From contig MTSL01000010.1 of assembly GCA_002794465.1 (NCBI GenBank), positions 4,969 through 65,335 on the forward strand: a stretch of 60,367 bases of DNA, given 5' to 3'. Of the stretch, positions 19,670-28,511 are shown in pieces (the first letter of the stretch is position 1; each line of letters opens with the position of its first letter). This DNA is from Paramicrosporidium saccamoebae. Taxonomy: Eukaryota > Rozellomycota. The notes below the pieces were generated by a model, which saw only the letters and a program-made list of their open reading frames with translations, searched no databases and was not told the origin of the DNA. Both the position numbers and the translations under genes were made by a program.

Positions 19670-19795
19670 CGTGAAAGCGTGTGGGATGACTGGGGCATTA
19701 ATATTTTAAGAGTACAAGTGCTATCTTTGTTTTTCGACTCTTGGCTCTTCACTCTTATTTACGGATTAGCCCCCCTCCCCAATAAAGAGTCTTTA

Positions 19796-20516
19796 TTATA
19801 CACACAAGACTGCAGGACGCTGCATTAGATATTGCTCCCTCGTCAGGGAAGCTTTATATTTCCGGTCATTTAGATCTCCTCGATCCAAGTCACCTAGAAA
19901 GTCTCTACATATTGCCATCCTGTCCAGAAGGTCTTCGTCGGTGAGATGCCACTCTAACAGCTCCAGTTGCAGCTCTCCCATTGGTGCAGTCATCAGGTCG
20001 CTGTAGGTGTATCTTTTCAACTCGTACGTCATGACTGTCGTACTCTTGGCGCCGCCAAACACTTTTTTGTAATACTGTCCATATCGGTGATCGCCGAATT
20101 TGTCCTGTCTGCTGGCTCGTCGAGAGGAGAGTCCAAAGGTCCACATTGGCCCCGTGGACTGGCGACGACTGAGGCGCTTGATCCAGGCTCCAACTACAAA
20201 TCAGCACATTAACCCAAGTCTCACTTGAAACGATCGACGCAGACCGTGTCAGGGTCGATAAGCATCTTGCAGGGCCGCCCTTTTGACCTCCAGTGCTGCG
20301 GGTTGACAGACTTCCCAGCTGCTTTCTCAAATCCCTGATGGTTTTTTCTTTGCGTTCGAGCTCTCGACAAAGCCCTTCGACATTCAAATTTTTATCAGCG
20401 GGGGCAAGATGCTCACCAGAACCGGATTTGGAAAGGCTGATGAGCTCATTGCTGCCGATACGGTTCAGGCCCGAGCGAGAGAACAATAACAGGGACGTGC
20501 TTAGTTTGCTTCGCAT
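19796..20516 (-). CDS. Unrecognised, possibly mitochondrial protein
   Basis: 229 aa from two exons (20225..20516, 19796..20193) with a 31-nt intron starting GTGAGA. The junction gives SIVS-IGAWIKRLSRRQ. The N-terminus (MRSKLSTSLLLFSRSGLNRI) has Arg/Lys and Ser but no acidic residues, fitting a mitochondrial presequence. A short coiled coil (CRELERKEKTIRDLRKQL) follows, then a basic linker. The C-terminal half ends in an acidic helical segment (LLEWHLTDEDLLDRMAICRD) and RKYKASLTREQYLMQ. I do not recognise the family. The intron rests on frame continuity and splice-site match. Confidence 0.65.
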
Positions 20517-20622
20517 TGCCTACCGTGTCCTTGGCAACCCAATCATACACATATTGTCTATTATTAGTAACACTTTGGTCACGTAGTGAAGATGATACCG
20601 CGGCTTTGTCAGGCGATATGTA

Positions 20623-20682
20623 AGATGAGACGAGATGAGATGAGATGAGGTGAGACGAGACGAGACGAGACGAGACAAGACG
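20623..20682. repeat. GA(T/C)GA pentanucleotide microsatellite
   Basis: About twelve units of GATGA/GACGA in the gap between the divergent genes at 20516 and 20944. Units shift from mostly GATGA on the left to GACGA on the right, suggesting two rounds of expansion. Confidence 0.9.
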
Positions 20683-20943
20683 TGAATTTATTCATAGTTA
20701 ATCCAATGGCCCTTTTATGGTCTCGCAAATAACATAGTCCTGGAATATCCAGCTAATCGACTCACCCTACATCATATATTGACGGTATATCAAACAATTT
20801 GTCCCCACCACTCAACTAGCTATTATGCAGTGCGCTATAGTAACTATGACAAGAGTTGTAGGTATTAATTTCGGGACGTTGTATCAGCAGTCAGCACATC
20901 TGCACAGCCGCCTTCTAGAGTCCCATGTTCCCTGGTCGTAAAA

Positions 20944-21453
20944 ATGTTCCTTGTATTGCTGCTCGCTCTGGGGACTGCATTTGTTGCATCAGTTATTTCG
21001 GTTCTGAAACGACCTAGACGCCAGATAGAGAGTGACACTATCTACTTGCAGATTGTATTACTGATTGATGGGAGTTTGGCGAGCACCACTTTTGCCCATA
21101 ACCTGGTAACTGCCTTTCGCGACAATTCGTTTGAAAGGATTCGAGTTGCGCAATACGACGACAAAGCTAATGGAGTTGCTGACGCTGACCAAACACTATT
21201 TGTATACCTTGTTCCAGACGCCGAGATTTCATTGTGTGGCATTACATGTACACGAAAAGACGCTGGATTCATCATCATTTCGCTTTCCGACGTGCCTGAG
21301 AACCCGATTGTCCTGAAATGGCAGGCATTTCTGACCAGTCTCTCCATGAGAGAAGTCTGTCCCCCAATATCCATGACCAGTCTCGCAAATCCTCGTATAT
21401 TCCGTGCTCTTTGTCAGAAAATCTTACGTATCATGTCTAAAGCAGTGAAATGA
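20944..21453 (+). CDS. Small membrane-anchored protein, unrecognised
   Basis: 169 aa. An N-terminal hydrophobic segment (MFLVLLLALGTAFVASVISVL) followed by KRPRR suggests a signal anchor, placing the rest in the ER lumen or inner face depending on topology. The remainder is a compact alternating hydrophobic pattern (IYLQIVLLIDGS, TLFVYLVPDAE, AGFIIISLSD), like an alpha/beta fold of four strands, with cysteines in LCGITC. No family recognised. Isolated ATG after an upstream gap of 430 bp; no intron is needed. Confidence 0.6.
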   Translation: MFLVLLLALGTAFVASVISVLKRPRRQIESDTIYLQIVLLIDGSLASTTFAHNLVTAFRDNSFERIRVAQYDDKANGVADADQTLFVYLVPDAEISLCGITCTRKDAGFIIISLSDVPENPIVLKWQAFLTSLSMREVCPPISMTSLANPRIFRALCQKILRIMSKAVK

Positions 21454-21663
21454 TTAGCTGGGCTATAAGTGGGCCAAGCACGGAAAGATTGAAGCTCTAC
21501 CCATGTTTTAGCATCTTTCCCACTACAAGACAGTACTCCCAACTCTAGCCTCTGGACCTTTTAAAATCCAAACTCTAGTTACTAGATTCTAAAGTCCAAA
21601 CTCCCAACGCTCATCACGCAGCACATAATCTTGATCGAGTGTAATAAAGACGGCCCCAATTTA

Positions 21664-22387
21664 ATGTTACTGGCCCGCCTAGTCACGGCCACATTGACGC
21701 GTCGTATCAGTCCTGCTCTACGTCTAATGGGCTCAAGTGCCACGTATTTTACAATTGCTTTGCTAATTCTGTAGTCCTAAAGGTCCCGCCAGGTCAAAGA
21801 TTTACACTCGAACCGGTGACAAAGGTGTTAATATATTATAACCATAGTCCGACTCTTTAGGCAAAACTTCGCTGTATAATGGAACCAGAGTACCAAAGAC
21901 GCACACCATCATCGAGACGCTGGGAAATACTGATGAATTAACTAGTAACATTGGAGTGGCACTTGAATATTGTCGTTCCCACCCTGCGTTGGCCGAGCTT
22001 TGTGAACGTCTAGTATATATCCAGTGTCGACTACAAGAGCTCAATTCGCACATTGCCACACCAGGCACAGACACCAAACCATCCATTCTCTTTGATGACA
22101 ACGGCGCTCATGCAACCCAGCTCGAGTCTTGGATTGACTTGATGGATGCCCAGCTTCCTCCTCTCAAGACATTCATATTACCGTCAGGTGGATTGGAGAG
22201 TGCGCATCTTCATGTAGCACGAGCAGTGTGCCGCCGCGCCGAACGGTCTCTGCACGGAATTATTGAAGCAGAGGGTGGGAGTCCGGCAGCGGGAAAGTTT
22301 CTTAATCGGCTCAGCGATTTCTTATTCACCGCCGCGAGATTTGCCTGCCAAGCAACTGGTAACAACGAGGTGCCATATAAAAAATAA
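21664..22387 (+). CDS. MMAB: Cob(I)alamin adenosyltransferase (MMAB/PduO type)
   Basis: Makes adenosylcobalamin, the cofactor of methylmalonyl-CoA mutase, in mitochondria. Three exons (21664..21743, 21775..21824, 21861..22387) with 31- and 36-nt introns give 218 aa. Splicing joins a basic presequence (MLLARLVTATLTRRISPALR) to KIYTRTGDKG-KTSLYNG, the ATP-binding N-terminal motif of the PduO family. ETLGNTDELTSNIGVALEYC and ESAHLHVARAVCRRAER continue the family pattern through LSDFLFTAAR at the C-terminus. B12-dependent enzymes are absent from Dikarya but occur in early-diverging fungi, so the gene is informative about lineage. Confidence 0.9.
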
Positions 22388-22395
22388 CAGGATCT

Positions 22396-23670
22396 TTATT
22401 TGTCGCANNNNNNNNNNNNNNNNNNNNNNNNNNNNNNNNNNNNNNNNNNNNNNNNNNNNNNNNNNNNNNNNNNNNNNNNNNNNNNNNNNNNNNNNNNNNN
22501 NNNNNNNNNNNNNNNNNNNNNNNNNNNNNNNNNNNNNNNNNNNNNNNNNNNNNNNNNNNNNNNNNNNNNNNNNNNNNNNNNNNNNNNNNNNNNNNNNNNN
22601 NNNNNNNNNNTTTGAAACATCATCTTGTAGAGCCAGGTTCCTTCAGAACTCGGATGGACTGCAGTGATGTACTCTGATAGCGAGTCAGAATAGCCCAATT
22701 CGGCTGCAAAGCTATCAGCACTAAACTCAAATTGTCTCCTCATATAAAGGCGCAGTGGCTCCACGACACTCCGTGCTACAGAGGTCAAAAACATGCCCAT
22801 AGTATAGGCAATGCTGCTGGAAGCATCCGTCAGATCCATTGCTGCAAAAATGTCCAAATGGCCAAGCATCGTTTGTGCGATACGAACACTGGCAATCTTG
22901 AAGGCGGCATCAATTCCAAGGTCTATAAAATTATGTCCATAGCGCCAATGACCCAATTCGTGGGCAATCACGGCCTCGACTTGGTCTTTGGGGCGATCAA
23001 TAATCTGGCCCTTCAAAATCACTGCCATTGAAGATGCAGAACGGATAAATTCGGCCGATTCTTTTTGGCCGTTCTTCAGGACCCGCACATTCTCGGCACA
23101 ATATCCAACCTGTTCCGCAAATTGCAAATCGCCTATATAGGGGTCCGTCTTTGATATTCTGGACCTGACCAGCACCTCTAGTCTGATCTGACTAATCACT
23201 AGAAACAAGACAGTCCACAGCACAACCCGCATGCTTGGCTTTCTGACTCGTCGCTGCAAAAGGTCGAAAATAACTGCAAAGGTCCAATTCATCGCCATGT
23301 CCGAAATAATGGACAATGCCAAGCCACTCTGCTTTCCCAAAAATGGCGAGCCGTCAATATAGATCCCACCAACCTTGATTGCGGTGGCAAAGGTCGACCA
23401 GAACGCTTGATACGCTGCGCAACGAATGTCCAGTTGATAGTTTGTTAAATGGGAGCATATTAGCGTCCAGAGAAGTGGTACCGAATTGGACCAAATTATA
23501 ACAAGTAACATGACGATCAAGTAGCCCTGATGATACACTCGGGGCATGACGTTATGCGGCGACACCGCACCAGTCTGAAGCCAATAGTGATGCTCCTGAT
23601 ACGCCGCATAATAGTAGCACAAATAAATAGCTATCAAGAAAATGCATACAGTTGCGTGCACAGTTGCCAT
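22396..23670 (-). CDS. STE24: CAAX prenyl protease Ste24 (interrupted by gap)
   Basis: Zinc metalloprotease of the M48A family in the ER membrane that trims prenylated CAAX proteins such as a-factor-like pheromones. Starting from ATG 23670, several membrane segments (for example VCIFLIAIYLCYYYA) precede the catalytic HELGH at about residue 234. The third zinc ligand region is EFSADSFAAELGY. The C-terminal end falls in the 203-base run of N. The few codons left of the gap (ending at 22396) stay in frame only if the gap size is right, so the stop position is uncertain. The frame also stays open upstream of ATG 23670, past the 3' end of the ABC gene; I ignore that part. Confidence 0.85.
   Translation of the reverse strand: MATVHATVCIFLIAIYLCYYYAAYQEHHYWLQTGAVSPHNVMPRVYHQGYLIVMLLVIIWSNSVPLLWTLICSHLTNYQLDIRCAAYQAFWSTFATAIKVGGIYIDGSPFLGKQSGLALSIISDMAMNWTFAVIFDLLQRRVRKPSMRVVLWTVLFLVISQIRLEVLVRSRISKTDPYIGDLQFAEQVGYCAENVRVLKNGQKESAEFIRSASSMAVILKGQIIDRPKDQVEAVIAHELGHWRYGHNFIDLGIDAAFKIASVRIAQTMLGHLDIFAAMDLTDASSSIAYTMGMFLTSVARSVVEPLRLYMRRQFEFSADSFAAELGYSDSLSEYITAVHPSSEGTWLYKMMFQXXXXXXXXXXXXXXXXXXXXXXXXXXXXXXXXXXXXXXXXXXXXXXXXXXXXXXXXXXXXXXXXXXXXCDK
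22408..22610. other. Assembly gap (203 N)
   Basis: Unknown bases. The gap removes the C-terminal codons of STE24. The convergent adenosyltransferase gene ends 20 bp to its left and is complete. Confidence 1.
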
Positions 23671-23746
23671 TCGTGTTCTACCGCCAGCGGACCTGCCCCG
23701 GAGGCTTTTTACTCGAATGTCAAATAGTTTGACAGGATGAAACGCG

Positions 23747-25491
23747 TTATGTAATTTTCTTTTCAGGGTACCTGTAATGGTAAATGATTGTTGTAAGGGC
23801 AAGATACAAGATGGCAAACCCAGCCAAAGCGGGCAGACACGCTGCAATGGGTATTTGATCAAAGTCATTGATGCCAAGATATACGGCTATATCAGTGTCA
23901 TCAGTGGCTGATGATCCGGCCAACTCGTTCTGGATGAGACATTGGAAGGAATAAAAGACGGGCGAAATGAACTGTATCCATCGAAGTATCCAGGTTGGAT
24001 TGGGGGCCGTGGAGAGGTTTCCAAAAATAAATGATACAACAACAAGGAACGGCATTACGATTTGGCCATACTCCAGACGATGCACTGACACTTGTACCAG
24101 CATTCCCAGAGCGACGCTGGCAAAGATTAGCAATAACAGATCCGAGATAAAGACTACCAAATGCTGAAACCCATCGGTTCGCAGGCCAGTAATATAATAT
24201 AAGGCAGTGCCAAAGACTAGGAACGAGAGCGATCTCAGGGGCAGGGAAGCCACGAATTGCGACCACACAAAGGCTGCACTCTGAATCAGCCGCACTCGTC
24301 GGTCCAGGGCAAAGTGCCTCAGGGCATGCTCAAACCGCACCATTCTCGATAGGGAATTGGAAAATAGCACATTAATGCTCAGGAAATACAGCAACCCGAC
24401 ACGATCAACAAGTCCGTCGCGGGTGAGAGGGATCTGAAAAAAGACAAAGGACATGATCATGTAAACTGCGAAATTGACAAGTACAAGACCAAGGACATAT
24501 TTGCGACTTTTAAAATCTTCAGAGAGCTGAAAGAGCAGCAGATTCCAAAATGTCACATACCAGGGTGCGGGCCAGCGTTCCAAAACAGGATCAAGCGGAC
24601 GCATTAGAGATTCCGAGGGTTCTGACAGATTAGAAAAGGCGCTGAATTCCTCATATTTCTTTTCCATTGCAGATCGGCTAGTGTAGGGTCCAAGTAAGAG
24701 TTTCGAAAACGCTTCCAATTTTCGCTCCATAGAGGGCCCCGGGGATCGCGAATCAATGGCTTTGAGAAATGTGTCTTTGGAGCACGCGAGAATGGCAGTC
24801 TTTTCAAAAATGACCGATACACTCGCAATGTATTCAAAATACTCGGCTTTCATATCAGTTAATGCAATGACGATGGGAATATTCCGGTCTCGAGCCAATC
24901 GTTCAATCTTGGACAAAAGAGTGGTTGAATCGGCATCGAGTCCATTTAATAGATCAAAGATAAAGACTACATTGGCATGATGGCACGTCTCGATTGCTAC
25001 AAAATCACAGTTGCACCGCGTTCATTACCAAGCATCAGAGTTCTCCGAACGAGCAAACTGAGTGAATCTGGGGTTCCCAATCGCAACAGCCGTCGGTCCC
25101 TAACCTCCTCCAACTCAAAATACGCAATCAGCTCATTTACAATCTCATTCCGTCGGGCACGGGTTGTACTGTGCCAATATCTTTGCGAGACTGCAAGCTT
25201 CAAGTGTTCTTCGACAGTCAATTTTCCGGACAATGTGTCAACATTGGGCACAAACGCAAATCTGTACCTCCAATCTCGCGGCCTCGGGTGTCCATTTAAC
25301 AACAATTCCCCCGACTCGGGCTGTGAATATGCCATGGTCTGGAGCAGCGCCCCCGTCAGACTGCTATTGTTGGACAGGATAGCATGCACACCGCCTACTA
25401 CACAAATTCCACTTTGGGGACCCGAGATCTCCTCTCTTTCACCTTCGTCAGATTTATAGCGTACACGCACACTCTGCCACTCAAACGACAT
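23747..25491 (-). CDS. ABCG-like half transporter with degenerate ATPase
   Basis: 570 aa from two exons (25029..25491, 23747..24996) separated by a 32-nt intron; splicing yields LVRRTLML-AIETCHHANVVFIFD, aligning with the ABCG signature-to-Walker B segment. The layout is WHITE/ABCG: nucleotide-binding domain first, then about six membrane helices (WNLLLFQLSEDFKSRKYVLG opens the membrane domain). The ATPase site is eroded. Walker A GxxGxGKS is replaced by SNNSSLTG, the LSGGQ-like signature is unrecognisable, and Walker B LFLDEPTSGLD reads FIFDLLNGLD. The frame is long and intact, so this does not look like a pseudogene. It could be a non-hydrolytic partner in a heterodimer, which is inference. 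Confidence 0.82.
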
Positions 25492-25587
25492 TAAACTCTA
25501 AAACATTAATTATTGTGAGAGAGTACATAGAAGGACCAGGGATTTGAATGATTCCAATTTCAACCACTTAATCCTTATTGTCGTGAG

Positions 25588-26643
25588 ATGTCGGGTATTA
25601 CCAAATGGGCCGCCGCTGATGGCAGCTTCAAGCGCCAAGTTAGTAGTTTCCGCGATTTCGTCTCAAAGACGTCGCCCAAGTTTAAGCCTGCTGCTGGAAG
25701 ATATCATCTATACGTCTCCTACGCATGCCCTTGGGTAGGCTGTCCATTTACAGCTACAATGTTTAGGCTCACCGTACATTACTTGTGCGCAGTCTGAAGG
25801 GATTGCAAAACGCCATTGGAGTTTCGGTCGTGGACTATTTTATGGGCGAGAATGGTACATCTTCATCAGCCCTTATATAGCTTAGGTTGGAAGTTTAGCA
25901 CGCCAGAGGAAACTCCGGGCTGCATTCCCGATCCCCACCACAACAGCAAATTCATTCGCGAGCTCTATCTCCGTGCTGATCCCTCATATTCAGCTCGCTT
26001 CACCGTGCCCGTCCTCTGGGACACGGAGACGCAGACAATTGTCAATAACGAGAGCTCGGAAATTATCAGAATGCTCAGCGCAGAGTTTAACGATTTTGCA
26101 GAGAACCCCGAGCTGGAGCTATACCCCGAAGAGCTAAAGGACAAGATTGACGAAACTAATGAATGGGTTTATGACATGCTCAATAACGGAGTCTACAAGG
26201 CCGGCTTCGCCACGGCCCAAGCTGCGTGTACTCTGTCCAGTGCCAAACACGACTAATGCTTTAGATGAGGAGAGTGCTAAAAAGGTGTTTGAGGGATTGA
26301 AAAAGGTTGATTCTATTTTGGAGAACAACAAGTATCTTGTTCCCGGTGATCGACTCACTGAGGCGGACATTCGTCTGTACACAACCATACTGCGCTTTGA
26401 CCCAGTCTATTTTGGTCACTTCAAGTGCAACTTGTTGGCAGTCTCCGACTGTCCCAATATTATGAGATGGCTCAAGATGATTTCCAACCTGCCTGGAGTC
26501 AGAGAGACTATAAACATGGAACATATCAAGGTACCCATCAGTATATTATTAGAATATTCTAGAAACACTACTACATGTCCCACAAGCAAATCAATCCCAC
26601 CCAGATTGTCCCCCTTTCTGAAGGCCCCAAGTTGTTTGACTGA
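25588..26643 (+). CDS. Omega-class glutathionyl-hydroquinone reductase-like GST
   Basis: 307 aa over five exons: 25588..25734, 25767..25854, 25886..26227, 26265..26530 and 26563..26643. The introns are 32, 31, 37 and 32 nt. The spliced protein shows the ECM4/YqjG family hallmarks: YACPWA-HRTLLVRSLKGL with the catalytic Cys, VPVLWDTETQTIVNNESSEI, GDRLTEADIRLYTTILRFDPVY, and the C-terminal HIKKHYYMSHKQINPTQIVP. These cytosolic enzymes reduce glutathionyl-hydroquinones by a thiol mechanism. Four introns in 1.06 kb is the densest splicing in the window. All junctions preserve family motifs, which supports each intron. Confidence 0.92.
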
Positions 26644-26803
26644 TGCACACTGTAATCTTAGTGGGATAAATAAACGGCAGCTGCTTGGCCGCTTGCCTGT
26701 TAAGGAAATTCCATAACATTCCGGGTTACACCCAATCAAAAAAGGGCATGAGTCAGGCTTTACTATAATTGGTCACGGGTGCGTGGATTGTCCACAGTCG
26801 CTC

Positions 26804-27466
26804 ATGCAGATATTCGTCAAGTCGCTGGACAGCCCCACCTACTGCCTGTCTCTGGACGGCACGCAGTCTGTCAGCGACCTCAAGAAACTCGTGGCGACTC
26901 GCACGGGTGTCCCAGCAGGACAGCAACGTCTGGTCCATGCTGGCAAACACATGGCCGACCAGAGTGCGCTTATCGAGTGCGGTTTAGAAGAAGAGAGCAC
27001 AGTCAGACTGCTGCTGAGGCTGCGTGGAGGCACAATGAATATTCATGTAAAGATACTGGGTGGACGAAGCATCCTCCTGCAGCCATCCGGCCAAGATATT
27101 ACTATTGCAGACCTGCAGAAGCTATTGGAGGAGAGCGAAGGACTATCAGCTGGGAAATACGAGCTCATGTTCTGTGGCCAGAAGCTCGAGGCTGCCCGCA
27201 CCCTACTCTCCTACCAAATCGGTGCCGAGTCTACTCTTGATGCTGTGCTGCCCAGCCGTCCAAAGGGGCGCTGTGCCGTCACGGGCTGTGTCGATCGGGT
27301 AGCCAAGGTGGTGGGGGATTGTCGCTACTGCGGCCATGGCTATTGTTCCAAACATCGTCTCCCCGAAAGCCATGAATGCGACAACATGCAGGGATGTCGA
27401 CAGCAGTCATACGAGAAGAACTCGAGCAAACTAATGGGAGAAAAATGTGTGGCTGACAAGGTGTAG
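26804..27466 (+). CDS. Double ubiquitin-like, AN1 zinc-finger protein
   Basis: 220 aa. The first domain (residues 1-76) is strongly ubiquitin-like: it opens MQIFVK, has QQRLVHAGKH around the Ile44/Lys48 positions and ends LRLRGG. Because it ends in GG before TMN, it could in principle be released by a deubiquitinase. A second, weaker ubiquitin-like domain (about 77-150) follows. Then comes an AN1-type zinc finger (CAVTGC..CRYCGHGYCSKHRLPESHEC). The arrangement recalls ZFAND4/ANUBL-type proteins but with two UBL units. I start at ATG 26804; the frame is open a few codons upstream without an ATG. Confidence 0.85.
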   Translation: MQIFVKSLDSPTYCLSLDGTQSVSDLKKLVATRTGVPAGQQRLVHAGKHMADQSALIECGLEEESTVRLLLRLRGGTMNIHVKILGGRSILLQPSGQDITIADLQKLLEESEGLSAGKYELMFCGQKLEAARTLLSYQIGAESTLDAVLPSRPKGRCAVTGCVDRVAKVVGDCRYCGHGYCSKHRLPESHECDNMQGCRQQSYEKNSSKLMGEKCVADKV

Positions 27467-27534
27467 GATAGATTGCAGATGGAAAAGTAGTGTACAATAA
27501 ACGCTTTCATCTTTCCCCATTTGTCCATAACGAG

Positions 27535-28472
27535 ATGGCTGTTGCTGCACTTGGATTGCTGAACAGGATCCAGAGACTGTTGTTATCGTCGCATTTGGCC
27601 TGGATTCTTCTCATCTTTCTATTCCTGGAGAGGGAGCATCTGCAGGGACAATTACGCTCATCCCGTACATATCAATGATTGTCTGACGGTTAGTGTCATA
27701 CAATGAGTATGGCAGTAAATTGGCACTGGTAGTCCCGTTCATTGCCGACGAACTACCGACCATTGAACGCAATTTTGCCGTCTGGGCCAAGCATTCTCCC
27801 TGCACCACCAACCTTCCCGTCGACCTCGTCTTTTACTTTAACAGCGATTATGCCCGTCATCCCCACATTCTTCCCCGTCTCCGTGCACTCTCCGTGCCGT
27901 CCTGCTTCCGTCGCACCCAGTATCTTATGGCCAATCTTCCACAAGCCGAGGACACCTACCCACTGGGCGCCTCGCTCATGTTCTTCAAGGCCATGGAAAT
28001 TCCATCCCTAGTGGATGGATATCGTTACATGTACTGGATGGAGGCTGACCAGCAGCCTTGTCGTACCGGCTGGCTGGACGCCCTCTACCGCACGGCCATT
28101 AATCATCCCGGATTCTGGATGATAGGCAGCATTGTGCGGGATGGCCAGGCTAGCACCACATATTACAGCTTTGCAGACCATCTCAATGGCAATGCGCTTT
28201 ACCGATTGGATGATCCTCAGTTCCACACCTTTCTTGCCAGAGTGCAGGAGGAATTTAGCAAAAACAAGGGCCGATTCCTGTCGGCATTTGACATTGCCAT
28301 ATACCTGGTCGCCCGACATACCTTGTCATTCAATGAATATGCCAGGACGAAACATCGTTTCCAGTATTCGGACCTGATGCAAAACATGTACCGTACTGCT
28401 GCAAACATTACTACCATTTGTGATGCAAATCCATCCACCTACTTTGTGCATGGAAAATATCTTTCCCAATAA
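27535..28472 (+). CDS. Type II membrane glycosyltransferase-like protein
   Basis: 302 aa from two exons (27535..27664, 27694..28472) with a 29-nt intron that joins LRSS-LSYNEYG. A signal anchor near the N-terminus (HLAWILLIFLFLE) puts the rest in the Golgi/ER lumen. The lumenal part has the order of a GT-A enzyme: KLALVVPFIADEL, then VFYFNSD, then YMYWMEADQQPCRTGWLDAL, where EAD may stand in for the DxD metal site. FWMIGSIVRDG follows. I cannot name the CAZy family or the donor sugar. Confidence 0.65.
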
Positions 28473-28511
28473 TCAAATATACAGCCCAATTTGTGTATGA
28501 ACAATTTATTC

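Noticed and set aside
24997-25028. Apparent frameshift/stop splitting the ABC transporter
   Set aside because: The break is a 32-nt GT..TAG intron; removing it restores the signature-to-Walker B alignment.
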